Shown here in pieces: positions 51,156 through 60,423 of a DNA stretch of 64,000 nt. The first letter of the stretch is position 1. Every line of letters starts with the position of its first letter. Source of the DNA: Larkinella punicea (lineage in GTDB: Bacteria > Bacteroidota > Bacteroidia > Cytophagales > Spirosomataceae); NCBI RefSeq assembly GCF_003334855.1, contig NZ_QOWE01000011.1:124001-188000 (forward strand). The letters run 5' to 3'. The translations under genes were made by a program, and so were the position numbers. A model generated the notes under the pieces. It did no database searches. It worked only from the letters and a program-made list of their open reading frames with translations, and was not told the DNA's origin.

Positions 51156-51971
51156 TCAAATAACGCCTTCCCGTTTGGCGCGTTCTTCGTAGCCGTGTAG
51201 CTGAACCGGTTTTTGTTTCTTGCGCAGGCGCATGTTGAGGAATTCGACCAGCAGCGAAAACGCAATGGCAAAGTAGAGGTATCCTTTCGGTACGGCACCG
51301 ATTTCGGCATCAAAGAAAACAAACTCGGCCAGGTGGGCTCCTTCGGCAATGAGCATGAATCCGATCATGATCAGGAAGGCCAGACCCAGCATTTGAATAC
51401 TCGGGTGTTCATTGACGAATTTGCCGACAGGACCCGCAAAAAACATCATGATCAGCACGGAAAGGACGACGGCAATAATCATAACCGTCACATTCTGAGT
51501 CAGTCCCACCGCCGTCAGAATGGAGTCGATTGAAAAAACGACGTTGATGATAGCAATTTGCGCCACTACGCCGGAGATGCTGGCCTTAACCGGGGAACCT
51601 GCGGTTTCTTCCTCCTCATTCGAACTTCCCTCCAGTTTATGATGAATCTCCGAAGTGGCTTTATACAATAGAAAAAGTCCCCCAATGATCAGAATGACGC
51701 TTTGTCCCGTAAAAGCAGCACTTAACCAACGGCTTTCGTAATGCATAAATGGTTTGCTGAGCGAAATCAGTACCGAAATTCCGAACAGGAGCGCGACCCG
51801 GAAAATCATGGCCAGCAGCAGGCCGATGTTGCGGGCTTTGGGCTGATCGGCCGGAGCGAGTTTGTTGGCGGCAATAGAAATAAAAATGATGTTATCGATC
51901 CCTAATACAATTTCCAGAAATGTCAGCGTCAGCAGACTAACAATGTTTTGGGCGGAGAACAATTGATCCAT
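51156..51971 (-). CDS. TerC family integral membrane protein
   Basis: 271 residues with about seven membrane helices. The first has the family-typical FLEIVLGIDNIIFISI with the intramembrane Asp and Asn, and the pair INVVFSIDSILTAVGL is the second metal-site repeat. TerC-like proteins are linked to metal (Mn) efflux or to tellurite resistance; the ligands here fit metal transport. A charged loop (GSSNEEEETAG) separates the two halves. It is monocistronic, with a hairpin at its 3' end. Substrate is not defined by the sequence. Confidence 0.9.
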   Translation of the reverse strand: MDQLFSAQNIVSLLTLTFLEIVLGIDNIIFISIAANKLAPADQPKARNIGLLLAMIFRVALLFGISVLISLSKPFMHYESRWLSAAFTGQSVILIIGGLFLLYKATSEIHHKLEGSSNEEEETAGSPVKASISGVVAQIAIINVVFSIDSILTAVGLTQNVTVMIIAVVLSVLIMMFFAGPVGKFVNEHPSIQMLGLAFLIMIGFMLIAEGAHLAEFVFFDAEIGAVPKGYLYFAIAFSLLVEFLNMRLRKKQKPVQLHGYEERAKREGVI

Positions 51972-52870
51972 TCGTAGGTAGTTTGATCGTTGAAGAATTG
52001 CCCCAAATTACCCGCTTTACGGCAGTTAGACAACATTTTCATGAAAATCGACCCTGAAAAAGGCAAAAGGTTTTCAAGCAGCAGGCACACCCAACTGCTG
52101 TGATTTGGCCGGGAAAACAGAAACCGGATCGTGAAGAATTCTGCTCATCTGTTTTGGGGTAGAAAGAGCCCGGAATGTGCTGCGGTAGGGTTTTAATTGT
52201 CGGACAGTTATCCGGAGGGGATTCTGCGTTGTATGATGGTGTTCCATATCCGGTATTTTCTTGTTGAATTTGACTTAATTAGTTGTTTTTCTGACAGTTA
52301 TAATGTTGTTTAGTGTGCATTTTTTCGAAAATGGGATAAAAGATAGACTCGGCTGGTTACAAGACATTTATTTTCATATGTATAGACAAGCAAAAATAAA
52401 TTGGTAAATTATTTCTGCCACCATATAATAAATTTGCAATTTGTATTTTGTAAGATAAAATTTGATTAACGTAGATTTGTAGTGAATGAAATGTGTATTT
52501 TGGTTACTATAGAGTAAAATTGCCTTGATTTTGGCTGAAAACGTCTTTTTATCGTTAAAAGATCTGTCTGTTTAATGACGGAAAAATCGGTTCTCAAGGC
52601 GCGTCGGGTGGTAAGAGTAAATACTTAAGTATTTATAATGAGCCGGAAAACTTTTTTTGAGTTAATATTGTAAAAAAAATGGCGGAAACCATTTTTCGGG
52701 TAAATTCTGAAGAAGAAGGAAGTTATGAAATTTCAAAGACTTCCTCCGTATGAATGGCGTCTTAATGCATACAACCTCCTCAATACGAACTTCATACTAA
52801 ACACGTTATAAACCGTCCTTTGGGATGACGGATCTAATTTTTACTTTTTTCGTTTCTAAGCCGGTTGCTC
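51972..52870. promoter_or_regulatory. Long control region before the second wzc
   Basis: 899 nt without a gene, AT-rich from about 52260. It contains TGTCGGACA at 52198-52206 (shared with the wza region), GACAGTTAT twice (52203 and 52294), and the perfect 18-bp palindrome TAAATACTTAAGTATTTA at 52618-52635. The length suggests complex control or a long leader. No riboswitch type is recognised. Confidence 0.45.
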
Positions 52871-55207
52871 ATGAAGTCATCGAATATGTATAGTTATCCT
52901 ATGTATCCTCAGGGCGAGATTAACTCCTCGGACGGACAGGGAACATTGAAGGACTATCTGAAACACTGGAAGTGGTTTTTGATTTCGCTGATCACACTCA
53001 TCGTGGCCGGTTTCGTTTACATCTGGTTTACCGAGCCCATCTACCGGGTTCAGGCGAGTTTGCTGGTGAAAGACGAGCCGCCGAAGAGCGGGGTCTCAAG
53101 CGACGGCATCCTGAAAGACCTGACGACTTATAGCCCCGGAAAGGTCATCGAAAACGAAATTGAAATCCTGAAGTCGAGTTCGTTGATGAAAAAGGTGGTC
53201 GACTCACTGGGGTTGAACATCCGCTATTTTCGCAGCACGCCCTTCGGCAAACGGGAAATTTATGAAGAAGCCCCAATCCGGATTGTCCTGACCGATCCAA
53301 CGCCCAACCTCTACCGGGCCGATCTGGAAATTGGTATCATCAGCCCGACTACGGTGCGGCTCAACGATTGGGTCTATCCGGCCAACCAGATCATCAACAC
53401 ACCTTTCGGGCGGTTACAAATCTTTATCAAGCAGCCCGTGGTCTACACCAACGAACCACTGGTGGTGCAGGTCATGTCGCCGGCGCAGACCATTCGCTAT
53501 TACCAGAGTAAACTCACCGTTGCGCCCAGTGGCAAAGAGTCGACGGTGTTGGTGCTGACCATCGAGGATGCCGTTGCGACCAAAGGGGAGGCTATTCTCA
53601 ATCAGATGATTGCCAATTACAGCTCGGCTTCTACCACCGAAAAAAACCGGGCTGTAGCCAATACCCTTAGCTTTATTCAGACGCGTCTGAAGCTCGTTTC
53701 TGCGGAATTGGCCACGCTGGAGAAGTCGATCGAAACCTATAAAGCGGTGAATGGTATTTCGGGCATCGGCTCGGGAGCCCAGTCCCTGCTGAGCAGTTTG
53801 CAGAGCAACGACGCGCAACTCAACCGGGTTGCCATTCAACTCAGTACGCTGGGCGATGTGGAAAAATACGTTCGCAGCAAAGGCGAAAACCGGGGTGTGC
53901 TGCCGACAACACTGAAATTCAGCGATCCAACCTTAACCGCCTTGATTGGTAAATTGACGGAACTCGAAACGCAGCGGACGGTGCTGCTTCGGAATTCGCC
54001 GGAACCAAGTGCGGTATTGCGTTCGCTCGACGACCAGATTTTTGCCACCCGGGCCAGCATCGGCGAAACGCTGGCCACGCTCCGTGGCATCCTGACCAAT
54101 ACGCGCAGCCAGTTGCTGGCGGCCAACAAACGGCTTGAAGCCCGGATTGGCGTTATACCGGGGAAAGAACGGGCGCTGATGAACATCACCCGGCAGCAGG
54201 CCATCAAGAACAACCTGTATAACTACCTGCTCCAGAAACAGGAAGAAACCGCCCTTTCGTTTGCTTCCGTCGCATCCAACAGCCAGGTGATCGATGCTGC
54301 CAGCGGGAGTCTCGAACCGGTAAAACCCATCAAGTGGCTGATCCTGTTGCTGTTCGGAATCGTCGGGCTGCTCATTCCCATCGTCGTGATCCGAATCAAA
54401 CGGTTTTTCAACGAGCGGGTTTCCGGGCGAGCCGAAATCAATCAGGCCACCAAGGCCCCCGTGATTGGGGAGATTGCCTACGTCAGACACGAATTTCCGG
54501 TGGTGGTAAATGGCCGGAAACGCTCGGTGGCAGCCGAACAGATTCGGGCCCTGCGGACGAATCTCCAGTTTTTGCGCGAAAACCCGAACGATAGCCAGGT
54601 GTTGCTGTTTACGTCCAGCCTGAGCGGAGAAGGCAAGTCGTTCCTGTCGCTCAACGTGGCCGTGAGCATGGCGCTGGTGGGTCGTCCAACGCTGATTATG
54701 GATATGGATTTGCGCCGGCCCAAATTGCACAAGGCGCTGAACATGCTCAATTTTCGCGGCAGCAGCAGCTACCTGACGGGCGAGGCCACGCTGGACGAAG
54801 TGCTGCAGCAGGTGCCCGGATTCGATAATCTGTTCATTATTTCCTGCGGCCCCATTCCGCTCAATCCGTCGGAACTGCTCAGCGGCCCGCGCCTGCGTGA
54901 GCTGATTGAAGAAGCCCGTACGCGGTTTGACAACATCATTATCGATTCTCCGCCGATCGGTCTGGTGACCGATGCCCAGTTGATCGGGCCGTTTGTGGAC
55001 GTGACGCTTTACGCCATACGCCATAATATTACCAACCGGAGTTATCTCAAACTGGTGGATTTGCTGTATCAGGAGAAGCGGTTTCCTAAACTGAATGTTG
55101 TACTGAATTCCGTCAAAAATAAATACTCGTACGATTACCGGTATTACTACTACCGGAAGTCGGGCAATGACAAGCCCAACCTGTTGCGAAAATATTTGCT
55201 GCACTGA
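52871..55207 (+). CDS. Second Wzc-like tyrosine autokinase
   Basis: 778 residues from ATG 52871. It has the same layout as the kinase at 32.2 kb: a membrane helix near 37-57, a Wzz-type periplasmic coiled domain, a second helix near 490-510, and a BY-kinase with SSLSGEGKSFLSLN, IMDMDLRRPKLH and IIIDSPPIG. The end is again tyrosine-rich (YSYDYRYYYYRKSG), though without the Gly-Tyr repeat. There is no wza or wzx beside it, so it may use the first locus or a distant exporter. It is followed by the amidotransferase gene 61 nt on. Confidence 0.92.
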   Translation: MKSSNMYSYPMYPQGEINSSDGQGTLKDYLKHWKWFLISLITLIVAGFVYIWFTEPIYRVQASLLVKDEPPKSGVSSDGILKDLTTYSPGKVIENEIEILKSSSLMKKVVDSLGLNIRYFRSTPFGKREIYEEAPIRIVLTDPTPNLYRADLEIGIISPTTVRLNDWVYPANQIINTPFGRLQIFIKQPVVYTNEPLVVQVMSPAQTIRYYQSKLTVAPSGKESTVLVLTIEDAVATKGEAILNQMIANYSSASTTEKNRAVANTLSFIQTRLKLVSAELATLEKSIETYKAVNGISGIGSGAQSLLSSLQSNDAQLNRVAIQLSTLGDVEKYVRSKGENRGVLPTTLKFSDPTLTALIGKLTELETQRTVLLRNSPEPSAVLRSLDDQIFATRASIGETLATLRGILTNTRSQLLAANKRLEARIGVIPGKERALMNITRQQAIKNNLYNYLLQKQEETALSFASVASNSQVIDAASGSLEPVKPIKWLILLLFGIVGLLIPIVVIRIKRFFNERVSGRAEINQATKAPVIGEIAYVRHEFPVVVNGRKRSVAAEQIRALRTNLQFLRENPNDSQVLLFTSSLSGEGKSFLSLNVAVSMALVGRPTLIMDMDLRRPKLHKALNMLNFRGSSSYLTGEATLDEVLQQVPGFDNLFIISCGPIPLNPSELLSGPRLRELIEEARTRFDNIIIDSPPIGLVTDAQLIGPFVDVTLYAIRHNITNRSYLKLVDLLYQEKRFPKLNVVLNSVKNKYSYDYRYYYYRKSGNDKPNLLRKYLLH

Positions 55208-55268
55208 AACGGAAGCTCGTCCGCTTTGATACAATGGACGGGTGGATGGACGATCTGAAAAGCCGGGC

Positions 55269-56540
55269 ATGATTACCGTACCAAAAGATTTTCTTGCGAA
55301 ATGGAAAAACGGACCGTCGGAAAAACCCCTGGCGTTTTCCCGGTCGGAGCGCAGACACAGGCACTCGCGGGACCGGAGCGCAGCGGCCGATTCGTTGAAA
55401 TTCACGAAAGTTGACAATTTCCGGCGCTGTAGCCGGTGTGTGCTGGATACAACCGTTTCCGATATCTGGTTCGATGCTGCGGGCGTCTGCAAATACTGCT
55501 ACATCCACGACGAAATGGAGCGGCTCCATCCGTTGAAAAACATGGAGGAGGATTTGCAGCGGATTGTGAAACGGATCAAAAAAGCCGGCCGGAACAAAAC
55601 CTACGACTGCATTGTGGGCGTGAGTGGCGGTCGCGATAGCATCTATACCCTTTTTCTGGCGCGCAAACTGGGCCTTCGACCTTTGGCGGTTTATTTCGAC
55701 AACGGCTGGAACACCGAAATTGCCGTTTCGAACATCCGGAAAGCAACCGACCTGTTGCGGGTGGATCTGCATACGGTATTGGCCGATCTGGAAGAGTTCA
55801 AAGATTTGCAGCGGGCTTTTCTCAAAGCATCCGTACCCGACGCCGACATCCCGACCGTTTACGCCATCCATTCCGTATTGTATGAAACGGCCGCCAAACA
55901 GGGCATTGGCTACATTCTGCACGGGCACTCGTTCCGGACCGAAGGCACCTCACCCATTAGCTGGACTTACATGGACGGGCGGTATATCAAAAATGTTCAC
56001 CGACGGTTTGGCAGCGGGGTCATCCGGAGTTTCAAGATCATGATGTTGCCCTACCTGCTCTATTACAGTTTCGTAAAACGCATTCGGGAAGTGCGGCTGC
56101 TGGAATACATCGATTACAACAAGAAAAAAGTGGATGAAATTCTGGCCCACGACCTGGGCTGGGTATATTACGGCGGGTACCACCACAAGAACCTGTATAC
56201 CAAGTTTTTTCAGTCGTTTCTGTTGCCGAATAAATTCAATATCGATAAGCGCAAAACGGAGTTGTCGGCACTGGTTCGGTCCGGGCAGAAAACACGGGAA
56301 GAAGCCATTGCGGAGCTGGAAGCCAGTGCTTATCAATACGACCGGTCGGTGGTGATCTACGCCGTGGCAAAATTGGGGTGGACGCTCGAAGAATGGGAAA
56401 GGGTTTACCACCGCGCTCCCCGGTCACACAAGGATTTCAAGACGTATCTGCCGCTGATCCGGCTGCTGCGTCTGCCGATCTGGGTGGCCTGCAAACTGCG
56501 GATTTTGCCCCATATCCTGTATTTGAAGTATGCCAGTTAG
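55269..56540 (+). CDS. N-acetyl sugar amidotransferase, WbpG/PseA-like
   Basis: 423 residues. It begins with a variable basic tail (about 1-45), then CSRCVLDTT and CKYCYIHDEM (a CxxC pair of zinc-finger type), the ATP-binding PP-loop VGVSGGRDSIYTL (about 107-119) and GYILHGHSFRTEG. The family converts N-acetyl groups of UDP-sugars to acetamidino groups, together with a glutamine-hydrolysing HisH/HisF-like pair; those partners are not in this window. It follows the second wzc and probably belongs to its polymer. Confidence 0.88.
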   Translation: MITVPKDFLAKWKNGPSEKPLAFSRSERRHRHSRDRSAAADSLKFTKVDNFRRCSRCVLDTTVSDIWFDAAGVCKYCYIHDEMERLHPLKNMEEDLQRIVKRIKKAGRNKTYDCIVGVSGGRDSIYTLFLARKLGLRPLAVYFDNGWNTEIAVSNIRKATDLLRVDLHTVLADLEEFKDLQRAFLKASVPDADIPTVYAIHSVLYETAAKQGIGYILHGHSFRTEGTSPISWTYMDGRYIKNVHRRFGSGVIRSFKIMMLPYLLYYSFVKRIREVRLLEYIDYNKKKVDEILAHDLGWVYYGGYHHKNLYTKFFQSFLLPNKFNIDKRKTELSALVRSGQKTREEAIAELEASAYQYDRSVVIYAVAKLGWTLEEWERVYHRAPRSHKDFKTYLPLIRLLRLPIWVACKLRILPHILYLKYAS

Positions 56541-56604
56541 CAATGAGTAGAACCCCGCCGGTTTTCAGACGGGCGCGGAACAACGAAGCAATTCGGGATG
56601 GGAC

Positions 56605-56946
56605 TTAGTTATTGGCCGATTTGACGGCTCTGAAGACTTCGGCGATGCGTCGGCGGGCTACCAGCAAAACCGTGCCGTTGGTCAGGGTGAGTTCGACCTG
56701 GTAGGTGGAAATCCGGTGAAGGCGGGCAATGTGGGTGGGGTTGACGAGGGCGCCCCGGCTGATGCGGATGAATTCGGGAAGCATTTTTTGCCAGCGAACC
56801 AGTGTTCGGGCCGTCATCAGATTGGGGGCATTACTGCGGTGCAACAGGCTGTAATTGCTGTTACCCTCCAACCAGATGAGATCGGAGAGCGACAGGGGTA
56901 CTTTATATCCTCTTAATAGTAGAGAGCCCGCTTGCTGCTGCATCAT
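56605..56946 (-). CDS. Single-domain LytTR DNA-binding protein
   Basis: 113 residues made of one LytTR domain: DLIWLEGNSNYSLLH (about 22-36), then the helix-containing MTARTLVRWQKMLPEFIRISRGALVNPTHIARLH in part, and a final strand. No receiver or membrane part, so it needs another protein, or the overlapping gene upstream, to receive a signal. It overlaps that gene by 4 nt (ATGA). The pair lies between the polysaccharide genes and the beta-helix genes and points away from the latter. Confidence 0.85.
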   Translation of the reverse strand: MMQQQAGSLLLRGYKVPLSLSDLIWLEGNSNYSLLHRSNAPNLMTARTLVRWQKMLPEFIRISRGALVNPTHIARLHRISTYQVELTLTNGTVLLVARRRIAEVFRAVKSANN

Positions 56947-57482
56947 GAAGAAGTCGTCAATTGGTGGGTGACGTTTTGCAGAAATAAACGAACCCGAACC
57001 GCTTCTGTGGTTAATTCACACCGTTCTGCCTGTAAGAAATGATCCAGCATCATTTTGTCAGTCGCCGTCGCAATCCGTTGAATCCGACCACTCTGACGCG
57101 CCCACAAACTGTAGCCATAGATGGCATTCGGACACTCGGCCAATACGGCAAAGCCATACGGTGTTGAATCTCCGGACGGCTGGTGCCACAGGACAAACCA
57201 GCGTGCCTTTGCCATAATTTGCGATAACGAAAGCCGTTGCTGTTCCCAAACCTGGAAATGATTCAGGAGGCTCTCCAAAGGGAGCTCCGTCTCATCCGAC
57301 CCGGTTGATGGAACAACCCGGTTCGGCGACTCTGCAACTTCAGTTTGAAAGCGGTGGCGTTGAGTAAACCAGAAAGACATTTCAGGTAGTTGATAACTCA
57401 CTTGTATAGCCACCCTAGTGGATTCCGGAGAATCGCTCAGATGAGTAAAAACTTGTGAGAGTATAAGTTCATGCACATTCAT
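56943..57482 (-). CDS. Unknown protein coupled to LytTR
   Basis: 179 residues, no signal or membrane helix. Strand-rich N-terminal half (VAIQVSYQLPEMSFWF) and a C-terminal mostly helical half (TDKMMLDHFLQAERCELTTEAVRV, in part). I do not recognise it. It overlaps the LytTR gene and is probably its partner, perhaps a sensor or a co-regulator. The 370-nt gap to its right holds promoters for both this operon and the beta-helix gene; the most I can see there is AT-rich sequence near 57530. Confidence 0.6.
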   Translation of the reverse strand: MNVHELILSQVFTHLSDSPESTRVAIQVSYQLPEMSFWFTQRHRFQTEVAESPNRVVPSTGSDETELPLESLLNHFQVWEQQRLSLSQIMAKARWFVLWHQPSGDSTPYGFAVLAECPNAIYGYSLWARQSGRIQRIATATDKMMLDHFLQAERCELTTEAVRVRLFLQNVTHQLTTSS

Positions 57483-57852
57483 CCAATTTCAGTGCCATTT
57501 TGTGCGGTTTATAGTTCAATTCATAAAAATTTGTTGAAAAGGTAAATTATTTATGGTCCTGTCATCTGAATCCAATACCGTAAAATCACTCCGCTGGAAT
57601 GAAGGCGATTTGCGCTTATTTGGCACAGTAATTGTCATACCGGGGCCGGTTAAATAAAGGGGACTCCGGGTCATATACGCAGAGGGCTTTTTGGGTTTTC
57701 ATCCGTTCGGCCAGTCGGTTGCACGGTGGACATAGCGTCGAAATCCCGGTTTTAGCAGGGATTTTTTGGTGGTTTGTTGATGATTTCGAAGTACTTTTAT
57801 CTCCGCATTGGGCCGGTTAGCAGGCATGGCAGGTATAAAATTTTACGTAACG
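57483..57852. other. Divergent control gap
   Basis: 370 nt between the LytTR operon and the beta-helix gene. It is moderately AT-rich up to about 57620 and more GC-rich after. I see no palindrome or clear promoter in it. Confidence 0.4.
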
Positions 57853-60414
57853 ATGTACCGATTTCTTTTTTGGCTTTCTGTTCTGCTGGGTGACGTTCTT
57901 GGTTCACCAACCGCCAGAGCCCAACCGGTTATATTCAATGCCAGCCCCTCGGCCCAACCCGGCGAAACCGTCGGCCTGCAGGGATCTTTCGGGGCGTCGG
58001 CCCGGGCCTATTTCAACAAAGGAACCGCCACGACGCCCACGGCTTTGCCCATCCAGGTGCAGAGTGCCAATCAGCTTACCGTTCAGATTCCCGCCCAAAC
58101 CGGTCTGGATCTCTACGAAATCTGGGTGGAAGACCAGGGACAGCGTAGTCCCAGCGTGTTCGTCAACCAGGCGCTGGGGCACCATTTCGATTCACCGGAG
58201 GTCTACGCCGACGGTACGGTTCGCATCTTTGGCCGCAATCTGAAACTGGCGGGGGCAAATCCCCGCGTTCGTCTGCTGGCGGATGGCTCCAATACCGTCC
58301 ACGAAGCGGTGGTGAACGCCGAGCAGAGCGACGCCTACCAACTGAGTCTGAAACTGCCCGCCAGCCTGCAGGCCGGAGTCGCCTACACGGTTTTGGTTAC
58401 CAACGGCCTGGGTGGCACCGCCGGTGAAACCCAGATGGAACTCCGGCTGATGGGCATTGCCCCCGGTCAGGATTATTTCCAACTGGGGGTTGGCTGGGCG
58501 GCCAAACTGGATTTTTACCGCAACGTCTACAACGTCAAAACCGATACGCGCCTGCCTCTGAAAGCGGTGGGGAATGGGGTCGCCAACGATCAGCCCGCCC
58601 TGCAACAGGCCATCAACCGCGTGGCCGCCGACGGGGGTGGTATTGTCTACCTGCCCGCCGGAACCTATAAGCTCCTGACACCCAACTTCGAATACCTGCG
58701 GATGCGCAACCGGGTGGTGATTCAGGGGGCGGGGAAGGGGCAGACCATCATCCAGTTTGGCTACGAACCGGGCGTTTCCCACCTGGGCGTCAGTTGGCCC
58801 GAAATTACCCGCCAGGCGGGTCTGGCGGATTTGTCGCTGTTGAACATCGACGAAACGGGCAGTGGGCAACTGAGCAGCAGCCGGGGGCAGGGCACGGAGA
58901 TTTTTCTGCAGCGGGTTCGGTTCGATCTCAACCGCAGCGACTGGTTGTGGCTGGCCAACAGCGACAAGCTGGTGATTGCCAACACCGATTTGAGCCAGGG
59001 CGTCGATAGCCAGTATGACTACCGGGGGCCTTTGCAATTGAATGGATGCCGCAATTTTGTGCTCCGGGACAACACGTTCAACTATGCCGTTGACGGCCTG
59101 AACCTGAACGAGACGCAGGATGGGGTTTTTGAGAACAATGTGGTAAACCGTGACGGTTCGGCCCGCTATCCAGCCAACACCATTCACCACGTGCTGATCC
59201 TGAGTTTTGCCCGGAATGTGGCCCTGCTCAACAATGAATTCAAGGTCGTCAACGGCCCGGCCCAGAACGGTAACGATGGCGAAACAATCCTGAGCGAAGG
59301 CGGGGGCGCTGACCGCATCGATGAGGAAGCCGGAACGGTGAGCGGGGCTACAGCCACGACTTTGCAGGACCAGAGCAAAAACTGGGGAAGTTTCCGGCGG
59401 CAACCGGTGGTGGCCATTGTAAGCGGCAGAGGGATGGGACAATGGCGCCGGATCACCAGCCGGAGCGGTTCTACGCTGCAATTGGACCGGGCCTGGGACG
59501 TTATTCCGGAGGCCGGAAGTCACTATGCGATTTTTAACTGGGGAGCCGAAAACTGGTTGGTGTCCAATAACCGCATGGAAGGGAACCGCCGGGGCATCAC
59601 GCTGTATCACACGGCCACAACGCAGGTGGCGATTGTCAACAACACTCTGCTCAACAGCGGTTCGATCGACCTGACGCCGGTTCAGCAATTGTATAACGGT
59701 CGGCAGCAGTTTATCCCGGTCTATAACACCCAGATTGTAGGGAATACGGTTTCGAACACGGATGGGTCGAACGGGGTCTTTATTGGCGTCCATGCCGTGC
59801 AGCACCGGCAGGAGCGGACCTTTGGCACGTCGGTGGTGGGTCTGGAGGTACGGGGCAACACGCTGCGGGCGGGCGTTCCGAACATCCCGGCGGTGGTGGA
59901 TGCGGATTTCCCGGAAGGCTACCTCAATTATTTGGAATACAATCCGGTGACGTTTTATCAGGACGAGCGGATTCCGGCGGTTCTGGGCAGTATTTTCGAA
60001 AACAACACGGCCATCAATTGCAACAATGCACTGTATGTCAACAGCGGTTCCTACAACACGCTGGTTTGCAACCTGAAGCTGGAAAACTCTCCCAATGCGA
60101 TCCGGGACGACCGGCTGGACCGGGTCAGCCATGCTTCGGTGTCTACTTCGTTGTGTCTGATTACCGGCGATGAGGAGTCGCAACTTGTCGTGAAGATTTA
60201 TCCCAATCCGGTAACCACCGAACTGCACGTCCAATTGTCGGCGGCCGGGGCGCAATTGAAAATCTATTCACTGGCCGGAGCCTTGTTTATGGATACCCGA
60301 ACAGCAACCTCCGAAGCAAATCTGGACGTTCGGCGTCTTCCCGTCGGGCCTTATGTGTTGCAGGTTCAACCCGACCAGGGGGGCGTCGTGAGTGAATGCT
60401 TCATAAAATATTAA
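57853..60414 (+). CDS. Secreted beta-helix protein with T9SS sorting domain (copy 1)
   Basis: 853 residues from ATG 57853. Signal peptide about 1-24 (ends ARAQ). Two IPT/TIG-like domains (about 27-205) lead to the pectate lyase-like start VKAVGNGVANDQPALQQAI (in part) with DGGGIVYLPAGTYKLL, then a right-handed parallel beta-helix up to about 760 (repeated N-x-F and NN units). The last 80 residues are a type IX sorting domain (KIYPNPVTTELHV). It is probably a cell-surface or released polysaccharide lyase or adhesin. It shares about 2.2 kb of near-identical sequence with the gene at 61367. Confidence 0.85.
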   Translation: MYRFLFWLSVLLGDVLGSPTARAQPVIFNASPSAQPGETVGLQGSFGASARAYFNKGTATTPTALPIQVQSANQLTVQIPAQTGLDLYEIWVEDQGQRSPSVFVNQALGHHFDSPEVYADGTVRIFGRNLKLAGANPRVRLLADGSNTVHEAVVNAEQSDAYQLSLKLPASLQAGVAYTVLVTNGLGGTAGETQMELRLMGIAPGQDYFQLGVGWAAKLDFYRNVYNVKTDTRLPLKAVGNGVANDQPALQQAINRVAADGGGIVYLPAGTYKLLTPNFEYLRMRNRVVIQGAGKGQTIIQFGYEPGVSHLGVSWPEITRQAGLADLSLLNIDETGSGQLSSSRGQGTEIFLQRVRFDLNRSDWLWLANSDKLVIANTDLSQGVDSQYDYRGPLQLNGCRNFVLRDNTFNYAVDGLNLNETQDGVFENNVVNRDGSARYPANTIHHVLILSFARNVALLNNEFKVVNGPAQNGNDGETILSEGGGADRIDEEAGTVSGATATTLQDQSKNWGSFRRQPVVAIVSGRGMGQWRRITSRSGSTLQLDRAWDVIPEAGSHYAIFNWGAENWLVSNNRMEGNRRGITLYHTATTQVAIVNNTLLNSGSIDLTPVQQLYNGRQQFIPVYNTQIVGNTVSNTDGSNGVFIGVHAVQHRQERTFGTSVVGLEVRGNTLRAGVPNIPAVVDADFPEGYLNYLEYNPVTFYQDERIPAVLGSIFENNTAINCNNALYVNSGSYNTLVCNLKLENSPNAIRDDRLDRVSHASVSTSLCLITGDEESQLVVKIYPNPVTTELHVQLSAAGAQLKIYSLAGALFMDTRTATSEANLDVRRLPVGPYVLQVQPDQGGVVSECFIKY

Positions 60415-60423
60415 ACAGGTTCA

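Noticed and set aside
53933-55492. A 519-codon minus-strand frame opposite the second wzc
   Set aside because: The plus strand has a clear BY-kinase; the opposite frame has no recognisable domain.
58192-60255. A 687-codon open frame on the minus strand
   Set aside because: It is the mirror of the beta-helix gene; its protein has no domain pattern and matches a shadow caused by GC-rich codon use. The same holds for the copy opposite 61367-64000.
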